From contig NZ_CP179213.1 in NCBI RefSeq assembly GCF_051201685.1, positions 558,001-622,000 of the forward strand: a stretch of DNA of 64,000 nucleotides, given 5' to 3'. Under the pieces are notes generated by a model. It did not search any database, was not told the origin of the DNA, and was given only the letters and a program-made list of their open reading frames with translations. The translations under genes and the position numbers were made by a program. Numbering within the stretch: position 1 is the stretch's first letter; every line of letters starts with the position of its first letter. Source of the stretch: Luminiphilus sp051201685 (GTDB lineage: Bacteria > Pseudomonadota > Gammaproteobacteria > Pseudomonadales > Halieaceae). This document shows positions 50,395 through 60,200 of the stretch, piece by piece.

Positions 50395-51156
50395 GTGGAT
50401 CTGACGAATAAAGTAATTGCTGTTACCGGTGGGGCTCAAGGTCTAGGTTTTGCTATGGCTAAAGGGCTTGCCGAACGCGGCGCCCGTCTGGCCTTGATCG
50501 ACATGAACGCTGAACCGTTAGAGCAGGCCGCTGCGAGCCTTCGAGAGTTGGGCGCCGAGGTTGGCACCTTTGTCGCCAACGTGGCAGACGAAGACAGCGT
50601 AATAGCGGCCTTCGACGGCATTATTGATCAATTCGGAACGCTGCAGGGCCTCATTAACAACGCAGGCATTACCCGCGATGGCCTAATGCTCAAAGTCAAA
50701 GACGGTGAAGTCACAGATCGAATGAGCCTGTCCCAGTGGCAGATGGTGATCGACGTGAACCTGACCGGTGTATTCCTCTGTGGTCGCGAAGCGGCGACGC
50801 GCATGATTCAGGCCCAGTCTGAGGGTGTGATTATCAATATTTCGAGTATTTCTCGTGCAGGAAACTTCGGCCAGACGAATTACTCGGCCACCAAGGCGGG
50901 CGTTGCGGCAATGGCGGTCACCTGGGCGAAGGAACTTGCTCGTCACAACATTCGCACGGGTGCTATCGCCCCCGGCTTCATGGCGACTGAGATGGTTGCC
51001 AGCATGAAACCCGAAGCTTTGGAGAAAATGGCCTCAGGTATTCCTCTAAAGCGCCTCGGTGAGCCTGCGGAAATCGCTCAGATGGCAGTCGCCATCCTTG
51101 AAAATGATTACATTTCAGGTCGAGTGTTTGAAGTTGATGGTGGCTTGAGGTGGTAG
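50395..51156 (+). CDS. Short-chain dehydrogenase/reductase, FabG-like
   Basis: This 253-residue Rossmann enzyme has the NAD(P) motif TGGAQGLG, the NNAG motif (INNAGITRDG), and the catalytic Ser-Tyr-Lys set (ISSISRAG, YSATKAG). The C-terminal GRVFEVDGGLRW is typical of FabG-like SDRs. The start is GTG at 50395 with GGAG six bases upstream. It is most like 3-oxoacyl-ACP reductases, but it does not lie in a fatty-acid cluster, so the substrate is open. Confidence 0.92.
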   Translation: MDLTNKVIAVTGGAQGLGFAMAKGLAERGARLALIDMNAEPLEQAAASLRELGAEVGTFVANVADEDSVIAAFDGIIDQFGTLQGLINNAGITRDGLMLKVKDGEVTDRMSLSQWQMVIDVNLTGVFLCGREAATRMIQAQSEGVIINISSISRAGNFGQTNYSATKAGVAAMAVTWAKELARHNIRTGAIAPGFMATEMVASMKPEALEKMASGIPLKRLGEPAEIAQMAVAILENDYISGRVFEVDGGLRW

Positions 51157-51763
51157 GCCAGCGCTCATAAGACCGACTTTATTCTGATCAATATCAGCTT
51201 TACATGTCTTTTCGGCGGCGTTGGGTGCCTGCCGGGGCGCTAGGTAATTCGTTAGTGTTGAGTCCTACCCGTGCTTCAGACCCGCTAGCCCTCGCGCATT
51301 GAGCAACGCTATGAGAGCTTTCCTGCCGTTTTCGGGTGTCTTACCAGAGGTTGTGTAGATCACGGCAGGTTAAAAATTGCCTGTCTTAAAACCTTTTTGG
51401 TTGCCTGCAGTTGTTGCCGTACACCGCGTTTACGCATCAATGCGCTGCAATAACACCCATTACACGGGTGCCGTGGTGGGGTTTTTGAATAAAGGCTGAA
51501 ATGCGTCTGTGGCGGGTCAATTGAGCTGCGGGCTTGCTCAGCGGTGCACTGGCGGTTAGCTGTTGCGGCTGATCGCCACTAAATTACTTCCCTTTTTATG
51601 AGGTTTTAAGCGGTTTTGCGGGGAGCATGCGATTGTCTGGGTGCGCGCTTTTTAGGGTGTCTGAGCGTTATTTTTTAGCGCCCGTACGCCACCTCTGCTA
51701 CGCCGACCTTGGGAAAGCGGAGCAACGAAGTCGCAAACTGGTGAATTTATGTAAAGGTAAACG
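51157..51763. other. Non-coding stretch of about 600 nt upstream of tRNA-Tyr
   Basis: No open frame with a ribosome binding site was seen on either strand. It contains several T-rich patches (near 51390-51405, 51590-51600, 51660-51680) and an imperfect inverted repeat, GGGCGCTAAAAAA on the minus strand at 51670-51682 against GCGCGCTTTTTAG at 51640-51655. A non-coding RNA or decayed gene is possible. Confidence 0.4.
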
Positions 51764-51792
51764 TTGACAAGGGCAGTTCACATCCCGAGAAT
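51764..51792 (+). promoter_or_regulatory. Promoter of the tRNA-Tyr-Gly-Thr-tuf operon
   Basis: A consensus TTGACA at 51764 and GAGAAT at 51787 are 17 bases apart. A GC-rich discriminator (ATGCGCCC) follows and the tRNA-Tyr begins at 51805. The arrangement is that of a strong growth-rate-controlled promoter. Confidence 0.75.
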
Positions 51793-51804
51793 ATGCGCCC
51801 TTCC

Positions 51805-51888
51805 GGAGGGGTTCCCGAGTGGCCAAAGGGATCAGACTGTAAATCTGACGCGAAAGCTTCGGTGGTTCGAATCCACCCCCCTCCACCA
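51805..51888 (+). tRNA. tRNA-Tyr (anticodon GTA)
   Basis: An 84-nt class II tRNA with a long variable arm. Acceptor GGAGGGG pairs with CCCCTCC, the anticodon stem CAGAC/... encloses CTGTAAA with GTA, the T arm GGTGGTTCGAATCCACC and encoded CCA are present. First tRNA of the tuf transcription unit. Confidence 0.96.
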
Positions 51889-51958
51889 AGATGTAGGCGT
51901 TAAGGGGTTGGATCGGTACCCCGGAACGTGTGGTGTGTGGGCCCGGGGGGAATGAGCC

Positions 51959-52032
<74 letters not shown>

Positions 52033-52057
52033 CAGACAATTAGGAACAAAGGTTGTT

Positions 52058-52133
<76 letters not shown>

Positions 52134-52274
52134 GTTACAGTAAGACGACAAAGGCGTCTTATTGAGTAGTAACACACAGTAGGTAAGCCTACTGAGTGTA
52201 TTAAACGCAGTCAAAGCGGTCCCTTAGGTCCCGTTCTGACTCACTAGTGATCAGTGTAGATAGAGAGTGTCGAC
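52134..52274 (+). other. Leader between tRNA-Thr and tuf
   Basis: Two hairpins are visible: TAAGACG/CGTCTTA (52141-52161) and CAGTAGG/CCTACTG (52177-52194). They may protect or process the tuf mRNA after tRNA excision. GAGAG near 52262 is the tuf ribosome binding site. Confidence 0.5.
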
Positions 52275-53498
52275 ATGGCGAAGGAAGCATTTGAGCGTTC
52301 GAAGCCCCACGTAAACGTGGGCACGATTGGACACGTAGACCACGGGAAAACGACGCTTACGGCGGCGCTGACACGTGTGTGTTCAGAAGTATTTGGTGGA
52401 GAGGCGGTAGCGTTTGACGGTATTGATAACGCCCCGGAAGAGCGCGAGCGTGGTATCACGATTGCGACGTCTCACGTGGAGTACGAGTCATTAGACCGTC
52501 ACTACGCCCACGTTGACTGTCCCGGACACGCGGATTATGTGAAGAACATGATCACGGGTGCGGCGCAGATGGACGGCGCGATTTTGGTATGTGGCGCGAC
52601 CGACGGTCCTATGCCCCAAACGCGTGAGCACATCCTGCTGTCACGTCAGGTTGGCGTTCCGTACATTGTTGTTTTCCTGAACAAAGCCGATTTGCTGGCG
52701 GAAGACTGTGGTGGCGTTGACTCTGAAGAATTTGAAGAGATGAAAGAGCTGGTAGAGATGGAGCTGCGTGAGCTGCTCGATACCTACGAGTTCCCGGGTG
52801 ACGATACACCGATCATTTGTGGTTCAGCGCTGATGGCGTTGAACGGTGACGATGCGAACGGTTTGGGTACGACAGCGGTCAAGACCTTGGTTGAGACGTT
52901 GGATGCGTACATTCCTGAGCCTGAGCGTGCGATTGACCAGCCTTTCTTGATGCCGGTTGAGGACGTGTTCTCAATTTCAGGTCGTGGCACGGTTGTAACA
53001 GGTCGTGTTGAGCGCGGCATTGTTAAGGTCGGAGACGAGATCGAGATTATCGGTATTAAAGATACTCAGAAGTCGACGTGTACCGGTGTTGAGATGTTCC
53101 GCAAGCTGCTTGACGAAGGCCGTGCAGGCGAGAACGTTGGTGTTTTGTTGCGTGGTACTAAGCGTGATGACGTTGAGCGTGGTCAGGTACTGGCGATTCC
53201 AGGATCAGTAAAGCCCCACACCAAGTTTGAGGCAGAGGTTTATGTTTTGGGCAAGGATGAAGGCGGGCGTCACACGCCATTCTTCAAGGGCTACCGTCCG
53301 CAGTTTTACTTCCGTACGACGGATGTAACGGGTGCGTGTGAGTTGCCTGAGGGTATTGAGATGGTGATGCCAGGTGACAACATCCAGATGGTTGTGACAT
53401 TGATTGCACCGATTGCGATGGAAGATGGCCTGCGTTTTGCGATCCGCGAGGGTGGCCGAACGGTTGGCGCTGGCGTCGTCGCTAAAATCATCGAGTAA
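52275..53498 (+). CDS. tuf: Elongation factor Tu
   Basis: This 407-residue GTPase carries aminoacyl-tRNA to the ribosome. G1 GHVDHGKT, G3 DCPGH, G4 NKAD (136-139) and G5 SAL are intact. Against the 394-397 residues usual in E. coli and Pseudomonas it has about ten extra residues right after NKAD (about 141-155, Glu/Asp-rich), as I recall from other Cellvibrionales. It follows three tRNAs and precedes tRNA-Trp, the tufB context. Confidence 0.99.
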   Translation: MAKEAFERSKPHVNVGTIGHVDHGKTTLTAALTRVCSEVFGGEAVAFDGIDNAPEERERGITIATSHVEYESLDRHYAHVDCPGHADYVKNMITGAAQMDGAILVCGATDGPMPQTREHILLSRQVGVPYIVVFLNKADLLAEDCGGVDSEEFEEMKELVEMELRELLDTYEFPGDDTPIICGSALMALNGDDANGLGTTAVKTLVETLDAYIPEPERAIDQPFLMPVEDVFSISGRGTVVTGRVERGIVKVGDEIEIIGIKDTQKSTCTGVEMFRKLLDEGRAGENVGVLLRGTKRDDVERGQVLAIPGSVKPHTKFEAEVYVLGKDEGGRHTPFFKGYRPQFYFRTTDVTGACELPEGIEMVMPGDNIQMVVTLIAPIAMEDGLRFAIREGGRTVGAGVVAKIIE

Positions 53499-53512
53499 GT
53501 CGCTGATCGTCA

Positions 53513-53569
53513 TGCGCACCTCGGTGCGCACTAAAAATAGGCCGAACCACCCTTAAAAGGCGGTTCGGC
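53513..53569 (+). terminator. Two successive hairpins after tuf
   Basis: The first is TGCGCAC/GTGCGCA with loop CTCG (53513-53530). The second is GCCGAACC/GGTTCGGC (53541-53569), followed by a moderately T-rich stretch. They can end part of the tuf transcripts before tRNA-Trp. Confidence 0.55.
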
Positions 53570-53611
53570 TTCGTCGTCTTTGGTCAAAATAGACAGAGAT
53601 GTTTCGTTTAA

Positions 53612-53687
<76 letters not shown>

Positions 53688-53757
53688 GCTCTCCACTTCG
53701 GTAGGGTGCTGGCGGTAGAAAGAGGCACCAGTGGGTGGCCTCTAATGGGAAAGGTTC

Positions 53758-54117
53758 ATGAGTGAGGCTGCTGCAAGCAGGCTAGACCCCCTAAAGTGGG
53801 GTGTCGTCGCGGTCCTAGTGATAGCTGGGGTTGTCGGCAACAGTTATTTCGCAGATCAGTCGCTGCTTTATCGGGTGCTGGCATTGCTGGTCGCCGCCGC
53901 GGTTGCGGGATGGGTGGCCTCGACGACTGAGCGGGGCGGCGCTTTTTGGCAGCTGATAAAAGGGTCGCGAACCGAAATCCGCAAGGTTGTCTGGCCGACC
54001 CGTCAAGAGACGACCCAGACCACACTGATTGTGGTGGTGTTTGTTTTTATCATGGCTCTGATTCTCTGGGGCATTGATAGCGTGCTGGGTTGGTTAGTCG
54101 GCATGGTAATAGGTTGA
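53758..54117 (+). CDS. secE: Preprotein translocase subunit SecE
   Basis: This 119-residue inner-membrane subunit clamps SecY. Three hydrophobic segments are seen, as in E. coli. The conserved amphipathic part ends in EIRKVVWPTRQET before the last helix. It starts an operon with nusG (17 bases). Confidence 0.96.
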   Translation: MSEAAASRLDPLKWGVVAVLVIAGVVGNSYFADQSLLYRVLALLVAAAVAGWVASTTERGGAFWQLIKGSRTEIRKVVWPTRQETTQTTLIVVVFVFIMALILWGIDSVLGWLVGMVIG

Positions 54118-54134
54118 GTTAGGGAGAGGCTTAG

Positions 54135-54668
54135 ATGGCAATGCGTTGGTATGTGGTTCACGCCTTTTCCCAGTATGAAAAAAAGGTGGCGGTAGCGCTC
54201 AAGGAGCGTATCGAGCGCAATAGCATGCAGGATTACTTTGGCGAGATCATCGTCCCCACAGAAGAAGTTGTGGAGATGAAGGGCGGCCAAAAAAGAAAGA
54301 GTGAGCGGAAGTTTTTCCCCGGATACGTACTCGTGCAAATGGAGTTAAATGACGATTCCTGGCACTTGGTCAAGGAAACGCCCCGGGTGCTGGGTTTTAT
54401 CGGTGGCAAGGCGGATAAACCTGCGCCGATCACTGAAGCTGAGGCCAATGCCATCTTGCAGCGCGTCGAGGCTGGAGTTGATCAACCCCGTCCCAAGACG
54501 GTATTTGAGCCAGGTGAAATGGTTCGTGTTATCGACGGGCCTTTCAACGACTTTAATGGCGTTGTTGAAGATGTGAATTATGAAAAAAGCCGCCTCAATG
54601 TGGCGGTATTGATCTTCGGGCGCTCTACGCCCGTAGAGCTAGAATTCGGCCAGGTAGAAAAATCCTGA
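54135..54668 (+). CDS. nusG: Transcription antitermination/elongation factor NusG
   Basis: This 177-residue protein binds RNA polymerase and links it to Rho or the ribosome. The N-terminal NGN domain (RWYVVHAFSQYEKKVA, FFPGYVLVQM) and the C-terminal KOW domain (GEMVRVIDGPFNDFNGVVEDV) are intact. Length is close to E. coli NusG (181). Confidence 0.98.
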   Translation: MAMRWYVVHAFSQYEKKVAVALKERIERNSMQDYFGEIIVPTEEVVEMKGGQKRKSERKFFPGYVLVQMELNDDSWHLVKETPRVLGFIGGKADKPAPITEAEANAILQRVEAGVDQPRPKTVFEPGEMVRVIDGPFNDFNGVVEDVNYEKSRLNVAVLIFGRSTPVELEFGQVEKS

Positions 54669-54794
54669 CCAAAAAGGGGTGGGCCTTGTTAAAGGCGCAC
54701 CAAAACGATTCGACCCTGACGCAATCTGGGTCGTAATGGGGAGCCCAGAAGCTGATATTCAGCGCTAAGGGCGTTTGCACCCAAGGAGAAAAAC
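54669..54794 (+). promoter_or_regulatory. Leader of the rplK-rplA operon
   Basis: This 126-base leader precedes L11. In many bacteria L1 represses the operon by binding a leader site that mimics its 23S rRNA site. The GGGGAGCCCAG segment at 54738-54748 could be part of such a site. I could not confirm the fold. AAGGAG precedes the rplK start. Confidence 0.35.
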
Positions 54795-55226
54795 ATGGCG
54801 AAGAAGATAGACGGCTATATCAAGCTGCAAATCCCGGCAGGGCAGGCTAATCCTAGTCCCCCTGTGGGCCCCGCGTTGGGCCAAAAGGGCGTGAACATTA
54901 TGGAATTCTGTAAGGCTTTCAATGCGGACACGCAAAGTTTGGAGCCTGGCTTGCCAATTCCCGTTGTGATCACGGTCTACAGCGATAAGTCATTTACTTT
55001 TATTAAGAAAACCCCGCCAGCCTCAATTTTATTGAAGAAGGCGTTGGGTATTAAGAGTGGGTCAGGGCGACCCAACACCGAAAAAGTCGGCAAAGTAACC
55101 CGGGCACAGCTTGAGGATATTGCGACACAAAAGTGGCCAGATCTCACTGCAGCCGATATGGACGCCGCCGTGCGCACCATCGCAGGCAGTGCACGCTCTG
55201 CTGGAATCGATGTGGTGGAGGGCTGA
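54795..55226 (+). CDS. rplK: Large ribosomal subunit protein uL11
   Basis: The protein has 143 residues and sits at the GTPase-associated centre. Motifs: KLQIPAGQANPSPPVGPALG, GVNIMEFCKAFNA and TFIKKTPPASILLKKA. Standard length. Two bases before rplA. Confidence 0.98.
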   Translation: MAKKIDGYIKLQIPAGQANPSPPVGPALGQKGVNIMEFCKAFNADTQSLEPGLPIPVVITVYSDKSFTFIKKTPPASILLKKALGIKSGSGRPNTEKVGKVTRAQLEDIATQKWPDLTAADMDAAVRTIAGSARSAGIDVVEG

Positions 55227-55228
55227 TC

Positions 55229-55924
55229 ATGGCTAAATTATCAAAAAGAGTTCGCGCTTTCCGAGAGAAAGTGGACGCTACCCAAGCCTATTCTCTAGAT
55301 GAGGCTATTGCGCTACTGAAGGAATTCGCAACCGTGAAATTTAATGAGACGGTTGAGGTTGCAGTTAACTTGGGCGTTGATGCTCGCAAATCAGATCAAG
55401 GTGTGCGTGGCGCTACCACTTTGCCCCACGGTACCGGTTCAGTAGTCCGAGTTGCTGTGTTTACTCAGGGCGAAAACGCTGAGAAAGCTAAGGCAGCCGG
55501 AGCAGACTTTGTCGGCATGGATGAGCTCGCTGAGCAAGTCAAAGGCGGCATGATGGATTTTGATGTTGTGGTCGCTTCTCCTGATGCAATGCGCGTTGTC
55601 GGTCAGTTGGGTCAAATACTAGGCCCGCGCGGTCTCATGCCGAACCCCAAAACAGGCACAGTAACCCCTGATGTCGAGGGCGCGGTCAACAATGCCAAGG
55701 CTGGACAGATGCGTTTCCGCACGGACAAGAACGGCATTATTCAGGGCGGTATTGGCAAGGTAGCTTTCGAGGCCGATCAGCTGCGTGGCAACCTGATGGC
55801 TGTCATGGCGGATTTAAAAAAGGCTAAGCCAGCTTCTTCAAAGGGTGTGTATTTCCGCAAGGTCACCCTGTCAACAACCATGGGCCCCGGCGTCACGGTT
55901 GATCACGCAGAATTAGATTTGTAG
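55229..55924 (+). CDS. rplA: Large ribosomal subunit protein uL1
   Basis: The 231-residue protein forms the L1 stalk and is the repressor of its own operon. Motifs: MAKLSKRVRAFREKVD at the start, LGPRGLMPNPKTGTV and the C-terminal VYFRKVTLSTTMGPG. The start at 55229 is the family start; a longer frame upstream is only an artefact of rplK overlap. Confidence 0.98.
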   Translation: MAKLSKRVRAFREKVDATQAYSLDEAIALLKEFATVKFNETVEVAVNLGVDARKSDQGVRGATTLPHGTGSVVRVAVFTQGENAEKAKAAGADFVGMDELAEQVKGGMMDFDVVVASPDAMRVVGQLGQILGPRGLMPNPKTGTVTPDVEGAVNNAKAGQMRFRTDKNGIIQGGIGKVAFEADQLRGNLMAVMADLKKAKPASSKGVYFRKVTLSTTMGPGVTVDHAELDL

Positions 55925-56192
55925 AAAAAACGTCGCACCTTTGGGTGCGATGGGTTGCGAGTTTCGTGCTCGCGGCCGGGTGCCGAAAAGTCTATTGATG
56001 GATCGGTGCCACTTTGGAGTCTTAGGGAAAGTGTGGCTTTGCCCCGCTGAACAAAAGGCTGTCAAAGACCGTAGGTGGGGCGTTGTTCCCTTAAGTTCGT
56101 GAGGAGCCTACGCAGATGGTGACGATGTTCACCGAGGGCGGTCTGCACTGCTAGTCTGTGCTGACCATAACTGTTAATCCAGGAGTAGACCA
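55925..56192 (+). promoter_or_regulatory. Leader of rplJ (L10/L12 autoregulation region)
   Basis: This 268-base gap has an eight-base-pair hairpin TCGCACC-TTT-GGGTGCGA just after rplA (55931-55950) and a long structured leader before rplJ. Such leaders bind the L10-(L12)4 complex and repress rplJL translation in other bacteria. Position supports this; the exact kink-turn was not resolved by eye. A promoter within it is also likely. Confidence 0.4.
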
Positions 56193-56723
56193 ATGGCTAT
56201 TGGACTCGACGAGAAGAAGGCGATTGTTGCCGAAGTCAACGAGACCGCTGCCAGTGCACTTTCGCTTGTGGTTGCCGACGCACGTGGCGTGGCCTCAAAC
56301 GATATGACTGCTCTGCGGGCAACGGCACGTGAAAGCCAAGTAGATTTGCGCGTAGTGCGCAATACGCTGGCGAAGCGGGCTTTTGAGGGAACGGAATACG
56401 AGTGTGTTAGTGACACACTTGCAGGTCCATCTCTGTTCGGCTTTTCATTAGAAGATCCGGGCGCTGCAGCAAGGTTGTTTAAAGACTTCGCCAAAACAAA
56501 CGATCGTTTTGAAGTGAAGGCACTGTCATTTAGCGGAAAGCTGATGGGAGCTGACCAACTGGATGTACTAGCGAAGATGCCAACGCGAGATCAGGCATTG
56601 TCAATGTTGATGAGCGTCATGAAAGCGCCAGCAACAAAGCTTGTACAGACCATGAACGAAGTTCCCGGCAAGCTAGTTCGTACACTAGCGGCTATTCGCG
56701 ATCAAAAAGAGCAAGCGAGCTGA
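56193..56723 (+). CDS. rplJ: Large ribosomal subunit protein uL10
   Basis: This 176-residue protein is the base of the L12 stalk. Motifs: AIGLDEKKAIVAEVNE, VVRNTLAKRAFEG and the C-terminal L12-binding helix. AGGAG upstream. First gene of rplJ-rplL. Confidence 0.98.
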   Translation: MAIGLDEKKAIVAEVNETAASALSLVVADARGVASNDMTALRATARESQVDLRVVRNTLAKRAFEGTEYECVSDTLAGPSLFGFSLEDPGAAARLFKDFAKTNDRFEVKALSFSGKLMGADQLDVLAKMPTRDQALSMLMSVMKAPATKLVQTMNEVPGKLVRTLAAIRDQKEQAS

Positions 56724-56763
56724 TAAATCAGCAAGCTTTCTACAATTTTCAGGAGACATTGAA

Positions 56764-57147
56764 ATGGCACTTTCAAAAGAAGATATTCTCGACGCAATCG
56801 CAGCAATGAGCGTCATGGACGTCGTTGAGCTAATCGAAGCGATGGAAGAGAAGTTTGGCGTAACGGCAGCAGCAGCTGTAGCAGCAGCACCAGCAGCAGC
56901 GGGTGGCGGTGAAGGCGGAGCTGCAGAAGCAGAGCAGACCGAATTTGACGTGATCCTAACGTCAGCTGGTGAGAAGAAAGTCAACGTGATCAAGGTTGTT
57001 CGCGCTGTCACAGGTCTCGGCCTGAAAGAAGCTAAGGCAGTCGTTGATGGAGCCCCTGGCCCCGTCAAAGAAGGCGCTAGCAAAGACGAAGCTGAAGACA
57101 TTAAGAAGCAGCTTGAAGAAGCCGGCGGTGCCGCTGAGCTTAAGTAA
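56764..57147 (+). CDS. rplL: Large ribosomal subunit protein bL12
   Basis: The 127-residue protein has the N-terminal dimer domain, an Ala/Gly-rich hinge (about 35-58) and the C-terminal factor-binding domain with KKVNVIKVVRAVTGLGLKEAK (its first 20 residues are highly conserved). It recruits elongation factors to the ribosome. AGGAGA upstream. Confidence 0.98.
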   Translation: MALSKEDILDAIAAMSVMDVVELIEAMEEKFGVTAAAAVAAAPAAAGGGEGGAAEAEQTEFDVILTSAGEKKVNVIKVVRAVTGLGLKEAKAVVDGAPGPVKEGASKDEAEDIKKQLEEAGGAAELK

Positions 57148-57272
57148 GACCATGATGGCCCGCTAAGGTGGGCTTAGTGGGTCGGGGTGCGTTGTGCACT
57201 TCGGCCCATTCTTGGTTTTCGTAACCGGTTACCGGTTGGAATGATTCGACAGTACATCGCTGGGGAGTTTTG
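57148..57272 (+). other. rplL-rpoB intergenic region with possible attenuator
   Basis: A hairpin GCCCGC-TAAG-GTGGGC lies just after rplL (57161-57176) and a second perfect one AACCGG-TTA-CCGGTT at 57223-57237. In E. coli this gap holds a partial terminator and an RNase III site. Here neither hairpin has a T tract. Confidence 0.45.
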
Positions 57273-60200
57273 ATGGCTTACTCATACACTGAGAAGAAAC
57301 GCATCCGTAAAGATTTCGGGTCGCTAGCAAAGGTAATGGATATACCCTACCTGCTGGCTATCCAGTTGGATTCCTATCGAAAGTTTACTCAAGATGGGGT
57401 TGAGGACGATGCGCGTGGCGAACACGGCCTGCATGCGGCCTTTAAGTCGGTGTTCCCGATCGCCAGCTACAGTGGCAATGCTGCCCTAGAGTATGTCGGC
57501 TATAAATTGGGTAAGCCCGTGTTTGACGTGGATGAATGCGTCCTGCGTGGCACCACTTACGCCTGTGCACTGCGTGTCAAAGTGCGACTGATTATTTACG
57601 ATAAGGAGTCTTCCTCCAAATCGATCAAAGACATCAAAGAGCAAGATGTCTACATGGGCGAAATACCGCTCATGACCGAAAACGGCACCTTTGTGATTAA
57701 CGGTACTGAGCGCGTTATTGTTTCGCAGCTACACCGTTCCCCCGGTGTCTTTTTTGACCACGATAAAGGCAAGACCCACTCGTCAGGGAAGTTGCTGTAT
57801 TCCGCGAGGGTCATTCCTTACCGTGGTTCATGGTTAGATTTTGAATTTGATCCCAAGGATCAGGTTTTTGCGCGCATCGATCGCCGCCGCAAGCTGCCTG
57901 CTACCGTGCTATTACGCGCGCTTGGCTATGACAGCGAAGAAATTTTGGCGATGTTTTACGAGACGACGTCATTCCAGTTGGGCGAAGAAAACTCTAGCAC
58001 TATGGCGTTGGTTCCCAAGCGTCTGCAGGGTGAAATGGCCGCCTTCGATATAATGGCAGACGATAAGCTGCTTGTTGAACGTGGACGCCGCATTACTGCT
58101 CGTCACATTAAGCAGCTTGATGCTGGTGGTATCGATTTTCTGACGGTACCCGATGAGTATTTGTTGGGTCGACGTCTGGCTAAGAATGTCGTGGACACTT
58201 CCACCGGCGAAGTGCTGGTTGAGTGTAACGTCGAGATTACCGAAGAGCTCATGGCGACGTTGCGTGAGAAAGAAATCGATACGATTGAGACGCTGTACAC
58301 CAATGAAATCGATTGCGGTCCTTTCATTTCCGATACGCTAGCCGGCGATGCCTCACGCAATGCTCTTGAAGCGTTGGTAGAGATTTATCGCATGATGCGT
58401 CCTGGCGAACCACCCACGAAAGAGTCGGCCGAGAACCTTTTCCAAAACCTGTTCTTCTCTGCTGATCGCTACGATCTTTCGGGCGTTGGTCGTATGAAAT
58501 TCAACCGTCGTCTGGGACGGGATTCCTCTGAAGGAATCGGTACGTTAGACCGTGAAGACATTGTTGATGTCCTTAAGGCGTTGGTGGGTATCCGTAACGG
58601 TAAGGGTGTTGTTGATGACATCGACCATTTGGGTAACCGCCGTATTCGTTCGGTCGGTGAAATGGCAGAGAACCAGTTCCGCGTCGGTCTTGTCCGAGTC
58701 GAGCGTGCTGTTAAAGAGCGGCTGTCAATGGCAGAAAGTGAAGGCCTGATGCCTCAGGACCTGATCAATGCCAAGCCGGTATCTGCAGCGGTTAAAGAAT
58801 TCTTTGGTTCAAGTCAGCTCTCGCAGTTCATGGATCAAAACAACCCGCTGTCTGAAGTGACTCACAAGCGTCGTGTGTCGGCCTTGGGCCCAGGCGGTTT
58901 GACACGTGAGCGTGCTGGTTTCGAGGTTCGTGACGTACACCCCACACACTACGGTCGTGTTTGTCCTATTGAGACGCCGGAAGGTCCAAACATTGGCCTG
59001 ATTAACTCTTTGGCGACCTATGCGCGAACTAATGAATACGGTTTCCTAGAAGCTCCTTACCGTAAGGTCGTGAATGGCGTCGTCACTGACGACATTGAGT
59101 ACCTTTCGGCGATTAACGAAGCCGAGCACGTTATTGCTCAGGCTTCGGCGCAGATGGACGAAAAAAATCGGTTCGTGGACGATCTTATTAACGTTCGACA
59201 CATGAACGAATTTACGATCAAGCCTGCGGCCGAAGTCGACTTTATGGACGTCTCTGCTAAGCAGGTGGTGTCTATTGCTGCTGCGTTGATTCCTTTCCTC
59301 GAGCACGACGATGCTAACCGGGCCCTTATGGGGTCAAACATGCAGCGTCAAGCCGTACCGACTTTGGTGGCAGATAAGCCGCTGGTGGGCACCGGTATGG
59401 AGCGCTACGTTGCTGGTGACTCTGGAGTTTGTGAGGTCGCGCGGCGTGCAGGAACGATCGACTCGGTTGATGCAAGCCGAATCGTAGTTCGTGTTGACGC
59501 CGACAATGTGGCGAAGGGCGAGTCTCCCGTCGACATTTACAACCTGACTAAGTACAAGCGGTCTAACCAGAATACCTGCATCAATCAGCGCCCGATCGTT
59601 AAGGTCGGAGATCAGATTGATCGCGGAGATATTTTGGCCGACGGTCCTTCGGTGGATATGGGTGAGCTGGCGCTGGGTCAAAATATGCGCATCGCCTTTA
59701 TGCCTTGGAATGGCTATAACTTCGAGGATTCGATTCTCGTTTCAGAGCGGGTCGTGAAGGAAGATCGTTTCACAACGATCCACATTCAGGAGCTAACTTG
59801 TATTGCTCGAGACACCAAGCTGGGATCTGAAGAGATCACTGCAGACATTCCGAACGTTGGAGAGGGTGCGCTGGGTAAGCTCGACGAGTCGGGCATTGTT
59901 TACATTGGTGCTGAGGTTGACGCCGGCGATATTTTGGTCGGTAAGGTCACCCCCAAAGGCGAGACCCAGCTAACCCCTGAAGAGAAGCTGCTGCGTGCCA
60001 TTTTCGGTGAGAAGGCCTCAGACGTAAAAGACACGTCTTTGCGTGTGCCTTCGAGCTATAAGGGTACCGTTATCGATGTGCAGGTGTTCACTCGAGATGG
60101 CCTCGAGAAAGATCCACGTGCCAAGCAAATCGAAAACGCTCAGCTGGCCGATTACCGCAAGGATCTACGTGAAGAACTGCGTATTTACGAGGAAGCGACT

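Noticed and set aside
48499..51804. Genomic island integrated at tRNA-Thr with flanking att repeats
   Set aside because: No integrase, and no second copy of the tRNA 3' end was found; kept only as an unexplained split of the tRNA cluster.
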